A model generated the notes under the pieces. That model saw nothing but the letters and a program-made list of their open reading frames with translations, was not told the DNA's origin and ran no database searches. Made by a program: the position numbers and the translations under genes. This document shows, piece by piece, positions 54,915 to 64,000 of a stretch of DNA of 64,000 bases. Origin of the DNA: Candidula unifasciata. Lineage: Eukaryota > Mollusca > Gastropoda > Stylommatophora > Geomitridae. The first letter of the stretch is position 1, and the number at the start of each line of letters is the position of its first letter. Location: positions 91,001-155,000 of the forward strand of contig CAJHNH020000707.1 of NCBI GenBank assembly GCA_905116865.2, given 5' to 3'.

Positions 54915-55310
54915 CAGTGACCAACCAACAAACACTGCAGCTAATCTGTCCGGTCACCATGAAATAATCAATACTGCAGCCAATGACCAACCAACAAACC
55001 CTGCAGCTAATCCGGTCACCATGAAATAGTCAATACTGCAGCCAACGACCAACCAACAAACCCTGCAGCTAATCCGGTCACCATGAAATAATCAATACTG
55101 CAGCCAACGACCAACCAACAAACCCTGCAGCTAATCCGTCCGGTCACCATGAAATAATCAATACTGCAGCCAACGACCAACCAACAAACCCTGCAGCTAA
55201 TCCGGTCACCATGAAATAATCAATACTGCAGCCAACGACCAACCAACAAACCCTGCAGCTAATCTGGTCACCATGAAATAATCAATACTGCAGCCAATCA
55301 GCCAAGTCAA
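54915..55310 (+). repeat. Tandem array, 62 bp unit, about 6 copies
   Basis: The unit includes CCAACCAACAAACCCTGCAG and CTAATCCGGTCACCATGAAA. Two copies keep an extra CCGT. Confidence 0.95.
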
Positions 55311-55829
55311 ACACACAGCGGATCCATCAGACTACATAAGTCAATGACCCCAGACCAAGACAGTTCTATTTTTTTGTTGGGAACAGTGCCTGCTTTTTTC
55401 ATCTTGACGAGTACAGTAAAAGAAGTTAAACTTCTTCTGTATCAGTAAAATAATAAACAAGGAGTAAATATCTTCATTATGAGAATTAAACAGAAAAAAC
55501 AATGAAAGAATATGTACCTAACACAGCACAAGAAAGTGATGCCCCAGGTATGAGAGATGAGTAGGGTGTGATCCCGAGTCACTCACAAATGACACATTAC
55601 CCACTAACACGGCTGATAAGAGGAGATTACCCGCACAATACACAATCTTACATCTCGTCCACCAGACCACTAAAGAAAATTGTCTGCTGTTGTAACAATT
55701 TAACTTCCTCTCACATACAGTGAGTAAAATGTCACCAAAGAATAACAGTAAAGAAGAAGGCAAGAACAACAACAACAAATATGAAGAAGAAAAAAAGAAA
55801 CAAAAGAAATACAAACAATATCATCATCA
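55311..55829. other. Unique sequence
   Basis: A-rich near 55740-55815. No gene was recognised. Confidence 0.45.
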
Positions 55830-56430
55830 TTATGTGCCCTACCAACTGCGTAGGTGCTCAAGTATATCTCTGGTTGCCTGGAACAGCTCTCTTGATGATA
55901 TCCTTCCGTTTCATCATTTCAGCCCATCCAGCATCATTTCTCTTGTTCTGCCTCTATCCTTTTTTCCCCTGATCTTTCCAGTTGTTATGATGTCTTCCAA
56001 TGCTCTTATCATTATGTGGCCAGAGAACTGTGTCTCATTCTTAATGTTGTATATAGAGATCTACTTTCACTAGCTACTTTCAAACAGTCTTTGTTACTTA
56101 CTCTGGCCCGACAAGGTATTCGTAACATTCGTCTCAGAAACCACATCTTTGTGGCTTCTAAATTCGACTTCATTCGTTCCCTGACATTCCAAGATTCACT
56201 GCCGTACAGCAGAACAAGTTCTTATGAAACATTTTAGCATTCTTTTTCTGACATTAAATAGGACTGATTTATGGCATAAGATATTTTTCATTTTCTGAAA
56301 TGCAGCTTTCGCATGACTTATTCTGCTTTTAATCTCTGTCACACATTTTCCATATGATCAAATGATTGTTCTCAGATATTTGAGTTTATTGACTTGGTTA
56401 AGTCTTTTTTTTCCTTTAATTGAGATATCA
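55830..56430 (-). mobile_element. LINE relic, 3' half of reverse transcriptase ORF
   Basis: The minus strand reads, with frameshifts, EIKSRISHAKAAFQKMKNIL, LYGSESWNVRERM, NLEATKMWFLRRMLRIPCRA, NETQFSGHIM, GKIRGKKDRGRTREMMLDGL. These are the ordered C-terminal motifs of a non-LTR reverse transcriptase (EIKxRIxxAKxAF, YGSExW, EATxMWFxRRMLRIPW, FxGHIMR, GxxxRGRxR). Several stops and frameshifts make it dead. Confidence 0.88.
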
Positions 56431-56580
56431 CAATGGGGAGTTATCTTTTTCTTTGATATAACCATTACTTCCATTTGTAATTTTTTTTATTTTAAGGAAA
56501 GTCCATTTTTAGCACTCTCCATCCCCACAATATCTAGCAGTTGTTATAGATCATCTGCGTTTTCAGTTAGCAAAACTGTA
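56431..56580. other. Unique AT-rich sequence
   Basis: May be further LINE sequence; nothing definite. Confidence 0.35.
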
Positions 56581-56697
56581 ATATATATATATATATACAA
56601 ACACGTACACACACACCCACACGCACACACGCACACACACACACACACACACACCCACACGCACACACGCACACACACGCACATATATATATATATA
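56581..56697 (+). repeat. (TA)n and (CA)n compound microsatellite
   Basis: TATATA runs flank a CACACGCACA-rich core on both sides. Confidence 0.95.
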
Positions 56698-56892
56698 AGT
56701 GAAAATGCTAGTGTAGTTCTAATGTCAAATAAAATAATAGCAATGCCTGGTATATTGATAAACAATCATATCAAAGAAATGGTCTGTACTACATCTGCTG
56801 CAGACAATAAATGAAGGACACACAACAATGACTGTTCTAAATGCAGGTGCGTACTCAGCAAGCAGAACAATTGTATCCTGTTAAATACAGTT

Positions 56893-57142
56893 AAGGACCC
56901 TTTTCCAGGCCTTTCAGGCGCAATAGGTATCTAGGGCTAGATCTATATTTTATTGACCAATGGCACAAGATGGGTTATGTGGTCAGCCTTTACTCCCCAG
57001 GACTGCACCATATACCCACTCAAAGCTGGGTCGACCCGGGACCAAGGTTATTTCTGAACAAAGTTCAGGTCTGCCAGGGAGTAAACCACGACCTTCTGAA
57101 ACGCAGGTGAGCGTCTAGCCGCTAACGCCATGTTGACTTCCC
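56893..57142 (-). mobile_element. tRNA-derived SINE
   Basis: On the minus strand the head reads ATGGCGTTAGCGGCTAGACG (A box region) and AAGGTCGTGGTTTACTCCCT (B box region). The core has GGTCGACCCAGC and the tail ATAGATCTAGCCCTAGATAC plus GCGCCTGAAAGG. It is the same family as 50284 and 63697. Confidence 0.85.
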
Positions 57143-58922
57143 ATCCTATGAAATAAATTGCAATATTTTTTGTTGTTTAGATAAATAATTTACTTCATAC
57201 AATCTAACAGTCCTTTCAGACAGCATCAACTAAATTCCAAAACATGAGTTGTAATAGTGGAGTAATTTAATGGGATTTAAACAAGAAAAAAATTTCACAT
57301 GTACAGATACAAGTGATATCATGTGAATTAAATGTGAATACAATTTGTTAAACTGATTAATTTGTGAATATGAGCCACAGACAGACACACACACACACAC
57401 AGGCAGTCACAGCCAGCAGATGAGGTTCCAAGAGGTTACAAGAAGACTACACTGGGTGTAGCAGGCACACGTGCCAGCCCTTCAGGTTTACCGGAAATAA
57501 CATCATGTACAGAAACATTCTACAAGGCACGGGGAGGTAACTGAACGAGCACTGGGTACTGGGTAGATCAGGGGTAGATAGGTACACTCTACAGGGTTCA
57601 AGGACATTTGAACAGGAAGGGTATTTAAATATTACAAGGTCATTTTAGGTGCAAGGTTTTTCTCTTGCTCAAAGTCATTAATACAGAAATATTAAGCTAA
57701 ACTTTAAAATGAATCAGATCAATAATAATCATAAAAATAATGTTACTAACAATAAAGATAATTCTTATCTTTTAATCACAATTAAATAAGTTAATAATTT
57801 TCTGCAGAAATAGCACAACAACAACAACAACAACAACAGCAACAACAACATTAAATGCAAGATTGTGCTGTTGTTTACACTGCAGTCCATAAAGATTTGG
57901 CTCAGAAAATACATAAATACACTTGTATGTGTGTACATGTGTGTTTATAGTGTGTGTGTGTATATGTGTGTTTATATGTGTATGTGTGTTTATGTATACA
58001 CATGTAAAAAGGTATATGTATATGTGTGTGTATATGTATGTGCATGTACAGTATATGTGTGTATGTGAATGCATGTATATGAGTTTGTATGCATATATGT
58101 TTATATGTATGGGTGTACATATGTATGTGTCTACAGGCATTCATGATATCTACTTCTTGTTCTGGGCGAACCTTTCTGCACATTTGCTTGATTATTGTTC
58201 AACCGTGCATACATGCTTATCACATCACTCTCTATTTGTTCCCATTTGTAGGTTGCCAAATGTATTTTGCTATCAAATAATCATTCTATTTTCAAACAAG
58301 ACAACTAGTTTGAATATTTCGAACACAATTTTAAAAAACTAATACGGTACAAACCTGTGCGTTGTTTATTTATTTATTAATCTGTGGCTTTTCTTGTGCT
58401 GGTTAATTTACTAAGAAACAGAACCCGATGTAATTAGTGAATATTTATTTCAAACAGTATCTATGGCATGTGATAGTGAATGGGTAATAACTTTCCTGTC
58501 TTTAAAACAATCATACTTTGTTGCATCCCTTGATCTGACTTTTGCATATAAAGATGTGTATTTACATATAATTAAGAATTTGACCTTAGAACAAAATAAA
58601 TAAACAGCTTTTTTTTTTTTTCAAACCTGTTCTAATTTTTATGGAACATTATAAAATATACTTTGTAAAATACTCTAAGCTATTTCATGATGTAACTTAA
58701 AAATTTAATATTATTGCAACAAACTCACAGATATACTAACAAGTGCATGTTGATCTTTCTGACAATAAATAATTTTACTAAACAAATATTTTTAAAATCA
58801 ATTTCCTTCAGTGAGATTAGTCATCGATTTTTCATCAACTGAGTCATATGGGAGTCAAATTTAAGTAAAATATTCTAGATGGTAATGAGAATATGACAGC
58901 GACAGTGTTGTCATGTAGATTC
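57143..58922 (-). other. Filamin 3' UTR and flank
   Basis: AT-rich sequence with a short (ACA)n at 57375-57400, (ACAACA)n at 57815-57850, and a TGTA/TGTG tract at 57920-58135. AATAAA signals on the minus strand lie around 58361-58377. The transcript end cannot be fixed from sequence alone. Confidence 0.5.
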
Positions 58923-59110
58923 TCATGTACTGACAACAAACGGGCTGCCGGGCACGTCCTCGTCGCCCCACTTGACATGAAGGACATGTTCTCCAGCTTC
59001 CGTAGCCTTGTACGTGACATTGTAAGTCGTGGGACCTGCTTTCTTCACTGTCAGCTCTGCTACTGGAAACCCTGTAGGGGACACCATTCCTACAAACAGG
59101 ACAGCATTTC
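58923..59110 (-). CDS. FLN: Filamin terminal exon: repeat 24 and stop
   Basis: The exon starts after the acceptor CTTTCACAG and ends with TGA at 58925-58923. It encodes NAVLFVGMVSPTG, ELTVKKAGPTTYNVTYKATE, GEHVLHVKWGDEDVPGSPF and VVST. WGDExxPGSP close to the stop is the typical end of filamin repeat 24. The 3' untranslated region runs leftward. Overlapping AATAAA signals read on the minus strand at about 58377-58361 are plausible polyadenylation sites about 550 bases past the stop. Confidence 0.93.
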
Positions 59111-62100
59111 CTGTGAAAGATTAACCAAAACAATTTCAGAATTTGTGAACGCTTACTGTCTTACTGTGTTATAAAACCGAATAATAGGAAAAACTGTTAT
59201 CCACATAAAACCTGTCAATATGAACGATAGACTTCACACTTCCACTCTTCTAACATGTTATGATAAATTAAATCTGATTATTTCTGTACAAATTCTCATC
59301 ACAATCCGTTTTAATATATGCCTACATCGTTTATTTTTTTTTTTTAATTATTTATGAATGAGACTTTATGGTTCATGTTTGTCTTTACATCTTTCCACAG
59401 TCATGCATTTGGGGGCAAGGGGGAATAAAACTAGATTGTAAGTGCATCAATAATACAAGACAGAAGACCACATTAAAGAGCAAAGGTAGTAACAGAATAC
59501 TCTTCAATAAACATACCTGCATCCTTGACTTCTATGCTGAAGTTCTGCACCCTGTTAATAAAAGCCTTCTTGATACCAGGTCCTTTCACCTGGACCTTGC
59601 TGGCATCACCTTTCAGTTTCTTCAGTTTCGAACCAGAGCCCGGCTTCTTCTCCACAGTCTCAACTGCCATACACGTCTGCTCAACCACCGGCGAGGGCTT
59701 ACGGCCGGTACCTGAAACATGAACACCAGCAATCAATGAAGGCTGCTCCCAACAGATTTCTTCCTTGAAGAAGCTCTAGACTCAACAATAGAATTGTTAT
59801 CATTTAGTTTATGATTACAGAGAGAGTCATTCAGACTGTACGGCCTGTGCTTCTCGTATGACTCACAAAACTCCAGTCTGTGTGTCTTTGAATGGTTAAC
59901 GTTTTATTCGGGTAAAAGGGGGGGGGGGCATATGTAATGGTACACAGTACTGTCGCAAGCTTCACCTTGAAGGTCAGTGGTAGTGAAAATACTTTGGATC
60001 TTTTCTCTAGGCTATGCTGGCGTGGTGGGAATGAACAGACAGACAGACTGGCTGGATCTGCACCACTGGGTGGTGAAATAATACATCACAAGGCAAATGT
60101 GGGCAGGGCCCTTTGGGAACAAGTAAAGAAATCAGAAGCGAAACAAGATTATTATGGCCTTGAGAGAATGAGGCACCTCGGTGTAACCAGGGGGTGTGGC
60201 CGGCTCACTACACTCAGGGGAAAGGCAAGACAGACATATAACCAGATTTCGACTGGTACCATTTAAACAGGAACTCTGCGCTGGCTGCTAAAGATAAGGA
60301 CTAAGCCCATATTGGAATGCCCTAAGTGCTGTGATGTCAATTCTTGACTCAACTCAACTCAAAAATGCACATCAAAATCTGTACAATATTTGTTGAACAA
60401 ATGTGAGTCACATCAAGGTAATTATTCCTAAATAGATGATTTATGGCAAATTATTGGTTAATTTAAATACAAAAACAACAAAAAAAACGCTCAGAAACAT
60501 GCAAACTGCACATGTGAACAAAACAATGTTAATTGTATGAAAGTAAAAATTCAAACAGGCGTGTGAAAATTCAAGTGAATAAAGGCAGATGGTAACGAGT
60601 CTCCTGGTCACAGAAAGGATTGGTTCAATAACCTCTTTGCCAGGTTGGCCACTGGGTGGATGCAATGCTATTGTTTGTTTAGGAATATATTGATGAATTA
60701 ATAATATGTGAATTGAATTATGATAAATAGGATAAACATATTTCTTAAAGAAAACTTGATACAACCTGGGATTGTTTTATTATTTAAAAATGAATCATTA
60801 AATTCCCCACCTGGCTAGCTGTCTGAAATTTGAAATGACTATGAATTAACACACAATATGATTTTGGTCTCACATTTTGAAAGTACCAGCATATCATTTT
60901 ATTTATTGTTGTTGCTTGGATTTTAAAGATTTTTTTTTTAAACCCTAAAATATGCTATTTTTTAGAGTACATGTGACAGAGATTTTCTATAAAACAAGCA
61001 AAGTCCAAACACAGGAGACTACCAGTTGAATGACGTCTGCAGCAGTCTCGATTACTAAAAGCTCATGTTTGTTATTCAGGTTTTACATTAATAAATAAGA
61101 TGCATCCAATATTATAGTAATTAAATTCTGTTTCTTTCCTCTACAATCACTTCTTGTCTCTGAAATTTCTTCAGTTCAAGATTGTCTCTGAAATTTCTTT
61201 ACTTTCAAGGATTTATTTGAAATTTCTTTATTTTCAAGGTTGTCTTTGAAATTTCTTTACTTTCAAGGTTGTCTTTGAAATGTCTTTACTTTCAAGGTTG
61301 ATGATTAGAAACTAGAGTCAAATTATGAAATTGTCTTTAGTGAGAATTTATAAAATCACAGGTAATTTACCAAGAATGGCTCTTGTTGTATTTTTCACAC
61401 TAATAAAAACCGTTCCCTCTATGTTATAAAGGGAATCTGAAAGAAGTTGTTACTATGGTAATTATCATTCAAATAATGAACCTGCAATCTAGATTTACTC
61501 TGATAATTGTTTCTTTTCTTCTTCTTGATTCCTGTCCCTAATGTTATTACACTATTACATATTTCAAAGTCAGATTTTATTGTTTTTGTTTTTACATCCT
61601 AGCAAGTCTCTCACTGCTTAAACTTTTTTCAGTCTACAATGATTTAACTCTCTCAGTCTACAATGATTTAACTCTCTCAGTCTACACTGATTTAACTCTC
61701 TCAGTCTACAAAGATTTAACTCTTTCAGTCTACAATGATTTAACTCTATCAGTCTACAATGATTTAACTCTATCAGTCTACAATGATTTAACTTTCTCAT
61801 TCTACAATGATTAAACTCTTTCAGTTCCAAAATACAGATATCATATCATACATTTATAGGTTCCTAGCTAGAAGCCCATTGAATGCAAGATCTGTGGATT
61901 TTTTTTCTTTCTTTTAGGGCTATACCGAATAGAAATTGTCACTATTCAGCCAAACACGAATAACGGGACTAACTATTCAGTCGAATACAAATAGTGTGCC
62001 TGGTCCAATGATCAGTTGCCTTACCTGTAATCACTGCCTGGTTTAGTGGTCAACTGTTTTACCTGTAATCACTGCCTGGTTTAGTGGTCTACTGTTTTAC

Positions 62101-63511
62101 CTGTAATCACTGCCTGGTTTAGTGGTCAATTGCTTTACCTGTAATCACTGCCTGGTTTAGTGGTCAACTGTTTTACCTGTAATCACTGCCTGGTTTAGTG
62201 GTCAACTGTTTTACCTGTAATCACTGTCTGGTCCAGTGGTCAACTGTTTTACCTGTAATCACCACCTGGTGCAATGATCAGTTTCCTTACCTTTAATAAT
62301 TGCCTGGTCCAGTCGTCAATTGCCTTACCTGTAATCACTGCCTGGTAAGGTGATCCAGCGATGGGGATGTTGCCATATTTGATGGTTATCAAGTAGTTGC
62401 CTGGACAGAAAGGAGTGTAGACAAACTCGTAGCCCTCGTCAAGTTCCTTGCAGCTGACTGCAGATTTCGACGGGCCGTCAATAAAGACAACCAGAAGACC
62501 AGTGCCAGCCCCTGCAGTTTTCACCACGAATGAATTCTTGGCACCTGCAGTTACAAACAGACGTAGCTGGTCAGCTAAACAATTTAGTCAACATACTCTG
62601 ACAAAAACACAACTTCAAATCCTTTCATCTGTCCTTTTCTACATTCCTGACTTTCAACAAATTGGTGTGAGCCAAATAGTTTCTCATTCGTTTTGTTCAT
62701 TCATCCTCGCTTTCCTAATTTTTTGTCCACATAAAATGCTTTATAGATAAAATTGAATTGCAGTCTGAAAGGGGCGGAATATAAGATGGGGTTGCCCGCC
62801 AAATGTGTGACCCTTTGAAAATAACGTTTATTTGTTTATTCATTTGTTCTATCTTTCTTTCTTTTTAAATTCTTTTTTGTTTTTTGTTTTGTTCCTATTA
62901 TTTTCTTATTATTTCAACTTAGATTATAACAACAGCAACCAGCATCCGATGATAGGATTCAGCTGATGCCGACACTGCAGCGGGATTAGTTTCTGCTGAG
63001 GCTGTCCTCCTCACTCACAGATGTCAACAGGGAAAAGATAAGGAAAAGATAAAGATATTGTGATTAAATCAAGAAAACAATATCATTACACATACACACA
63101 CACGCACACAAACACTCACAGTCAAATATATGTATATTTATAAGTAAAACCAAGGATGCACACACATGCACACACACACACACGCACTCATCCACCCACC
63201 CACCCACAAACACCCACCCACATACACACACACTGTCACCTTTCACCTTGCCTCATCGCCATAAAACAACAAACCTAGAGCAGCTGCTTGTCGGGAGATC
63301 CTGACACCATGCACACCTTTGACTTACCACACTTGCCACGCTCCAGACCATCCCCACTTGCGGTAACCAGGGCGGGGTCAGCGGCCAGGGAACCAACCAT
63401 CACAGGAAAAGGTGAGTCAGGGATATGGGCATCATTCAACTTCACGTCCACATAATGGACGCCGTTTTCTTTTGGAATGAAACGCACTGCGTACACACCC
63501 GTGTCCATTTC
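58923..63511 (-). CDS. FLN: Filamin, C-terminal part (last four coding exons; gene runs off the right edge)
   Basis: Filamin is a large cytoplasmic actin cross-linker: an N-terminal actin-binding domain followed by Ig-like repeats, dimerising through the last repeat. The coding exons on the minus strand are 63511-63328, 62544-62329, 59711-59517 and 59110-58923. All junctions are AG/GT and the phases agree (0/1, 1/1, 1/1, 1/stop). The joined 260 residues follow the vertebrate order: end of repeat 22 (YAVRFIPKENGVHYVDVKLN), repeat 23 (DGPSK, YTPFCPGNYLITIKYG), a lysine-rich hinge 2 (GSKLKKLKG), and repeat 24 starting GDASKVQVKGPG and ending VKWGDEDVPGSPFVVST before TGA. The N-terminal exons are outside the window. 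Domain assignment rests on recalled family motifs and is strong; paralogue assignment is not attempted. Confidence 0.93.
59111..59516 (-). other. Filamin intron (between the repeat 24 exons)
   Basis: AT-rich intron with GTATG donor and TTTCACAG acceptor. Nothing else was recognised. Confidence 0.7.
59517..59711 (-). CDS. FLN: Filamin exon: hinge 2 and start of repeat 24
   Basis: This 195-base exon runs from TTTCAG|GTACC to GATGCAG|GTATG, phase 1 to 1. It encodes a low-complexity linker with basic residues (TGRKPSPVVEQ, GSGSKLKKLKG), then GDASKVQVKGPGIKKAF and NFSIEVKDAG. In vertebrate filamins this is where the flexible, protease-sensitive hinge 2 meets the dimerisation repeat. The linker is shorter and more basic than I recall for human filamin A; this was not checked by alignment. 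Confidence 0.9.
59940..60365 (+). mobile_element. LINE relic, RNase H C-terminus with (CTCAA)n tail
   Basis: The plus strand reads WRGGNEQTDRLAGSAPLGGE, NVGRALWEQVKKSEAKQDYY, LERMRHLGVTRGCGRLTTLR and GKARQTYNQISTGTI. After a frameshift it continues TLRWLL and LECPKCCDVNS. This is a RNase H-like domain end common in non-LTR elements of molluscs, as I recall. It ends in ACTCAACTCAACTCAA. It lies antisense in a filamin intron. Confidence 0.82.
60366..61159. other. Filamin intron, unique AT-rich sequence
   Basis: No exon or element was recognised on either strand. Confidence 0.5.
61160..61300 (+). repeat. Short tandem array, 29 bp unit, about 4-5 copies
   Basis: The unit is CTTTGAAATTTCTTTACTTT followed by CAAGGTTGT. 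Confidence 0.88.
61301..61629. other. Filamin intron, unique sequence
   Basis: Nothing was recognised. Confidence 0.5.
61630..61822 (+). repeat. Tandem array, 24 bp unit, 8 copies
   Basis: The unit is AGTCTACAATGATTTAACTC followed by TCTC. A minus-strand frame across it (ELNHCRLR repeats) is an artefact. Confidence 0.95.
62020..62328 (-). repeat. Tandem array, 38 bp unit, 8 intronic copies of the exon 3' end and splice donor
   Basis: On the plus strand TTACCTGTAATCACTGCCTG recurs at 38-base spacing. Read on the minus strand each copy is CAGGCAGTGATTACAG|GTAA, the same sequence as the authentic donor of the repeat 23 exon at 62329. The array extends directly from that exon into the intron. 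Confidence 0.93.
62329..62544 (-). CDS. FLN: Filamin exon: Ig repeat 23
   Basis: This 216-base exon starts after CTGCAG and ends GATTACAG|GTAAGG. It takes two bases to finish the glycine codon and leaves one base over. It encodes AKNSFVVKTAGAGTG, then DGPSK, then PGNYLITIKYG and AGSPYQAVITG, which is most of repeat 23. The frame stays open about 80 bases past the donor and then stops at 62249. The donor sequence is copied repeatedly just downstream in the intron (see 62020-62328). Confidence 0.92.
62545..63327 (-). other. Filamin intron with a (CA)n tract
   Basis: Intron between GTAAGT and CTGCAG. A CA-rich microsatellite lies at about 63090-63235. Otherwise unremarkable. Confidence 0.65.
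63328..63511 (-). CDS. FLN: Filamin exon: end of Ig repeat 22 and start of repeat 23
   Basis: This 184-base exon starts after the acceptor TTTGCAG in phase 0 and ends at GTGTG|GTAAGT with one base left over. It encodes 61 residues beginning EMDTGVYAVRF. It contains the last two strands of an Ig repeat (HIPDSPFPVMVG) and the opening of the next (GDGLERGKCG). It is the most upstream exon visible; the next exon upstream is beyond base 64000 or not recognised. Confidence 0.92.
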
Positions 63512-63696
63512 CTGCAAACATTAGATAGTACACATATAATATGTTAAAACAGGCAATCTATATTCCTACATTCATATTTAATTGATATATACAATTTGCA
63601 ATATTTATATGCTCTATGTTAACCCTTGTTGCATCCAGTCATCCACATGTGAGATGCAATTTTTCGTTATTTTGAAGCCGAAATATAAGTAGTTAG
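63512..63696 (-). other. Filamin intron, continues past the window
   Basis: AT-rich intron upstream of the first visible filamin exon. No further exon is recognised to base 64000. Confidence 0.55.
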
Positions 63697-63966
63697 AGGA
63701 CCTTTTCCGCGACTTTAGGCGTATAGGGCATATAGGGCTAGACCTATATTTTTATAGACCAATCGGCACAAGATGGGTGATGTGGTCAGCATCACGCCGG
63801 CCGCCTTTACTTTCCCGGGACTGCACACGGTACCCACTCAAGGCTGGGTCGACCAGAGAGCCAAGGTCATTTTTGAAAAAAAGTCTGACTCCGACAGGGA
63901 GCGAACCCACGACCTTCCGATCTGCGGCGAGTGTCTAGCAGCTCGGCCACAGCAACTCCCCGGCCG
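63697..63966 (-). mobile_element. tRNA-derived SINE, best-preserved copy
   Basis: On the minus strand: A-box region GTGGCCGAGCTGCTAGACAC, B box GGTCGTGGGTTCGCTCCCTG, core GGTCGACCCAGCCTTGAGTG and AAAGGCGGCCGGCGTGATGC, then GTGCCGATTGGTCTAT, and tail TATAGGTCTAGCCCTATATG plus ACGCCTAAAG. Its full length makes it the reference for the other copies here. Confidence 0.88.
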
Positions 63967-64000
63967 CAATATAGCCCGACCATAAATATGGTCTAATAGC

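Overview
The window looks like animal nuclear DNA, most probably from a mollusc, with a gastropod as my best guess. It has spliced genes with long introns, a filamin gene with the usual metazoan C-terminal layout, tRNA-derived SINEs, several decayed LINE tails, a mariner relic, and very many tandem arrays. There are no bacterial operons, rRNA genes or CRISPR arrays. The organism is an inference; no species marker was tested.

Left third (1-27 kb): no host gene can be supported. Short unique stretches alternate with arrays of 47, 32, 26, 59, 37, 38, 36, 24, 68 and 17 bp units. LINE C-terminal relics lie at 8.36-8.6 kb (+), 13.99-14.27 kb (-) and 20.7-21.1 kb (+), and a frameshifted mariner transposase at 25.9-26.7 kb (+).

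Middle (27.4-48.9 kb): four small exons on the + strand (27417-27480, 36974-37076, 40066-40147, 48810-48851) join in phase. They encode a predicted 96-residue single-pass membrane protein with a signal peptide, a very short ectodomain, a transmembrane helix with a GxxxG motif, a basic stop-transfer segment, and an acidic tail ending in a class I PDZ-ligand-like C-terminus. I do not recognise its family. The introns hold most of the arrays (12, 44, 42, 47, 26, 29, 23, 82, 60, 45, 17 and 34 bp units). They also hold a LINE relic split by a younger insertion with a clear target-site duplication, and a degenerate segment that is probably an assembly artefact.

Right third (49-64 kb): more arrays (45, 16, 66, 18, 13, 28 and 62 bp units) and a LINE relic on the minus strand lead up to the 3' end of a filamin gene on the minus strand. 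Its last four coding exons (63511-63328, 62544-62329, 59711-59517, 59110-58923) encode the end of Ig repeat 22, repeat 23, hinge 2 and the dimerising repeat 24. The remaining filamin exons lie beyond the right edge. Filamin introns hold a LINE RNase H relic, a SINE, and a tandem array built from copies of one exon's own splice donor.

Tandem repeats cover roughly two fifths of the window by my coordinates. Many unit lengths lack stop codons in several frames, so the longest open reading frames here are repeat artefacts, not genes.
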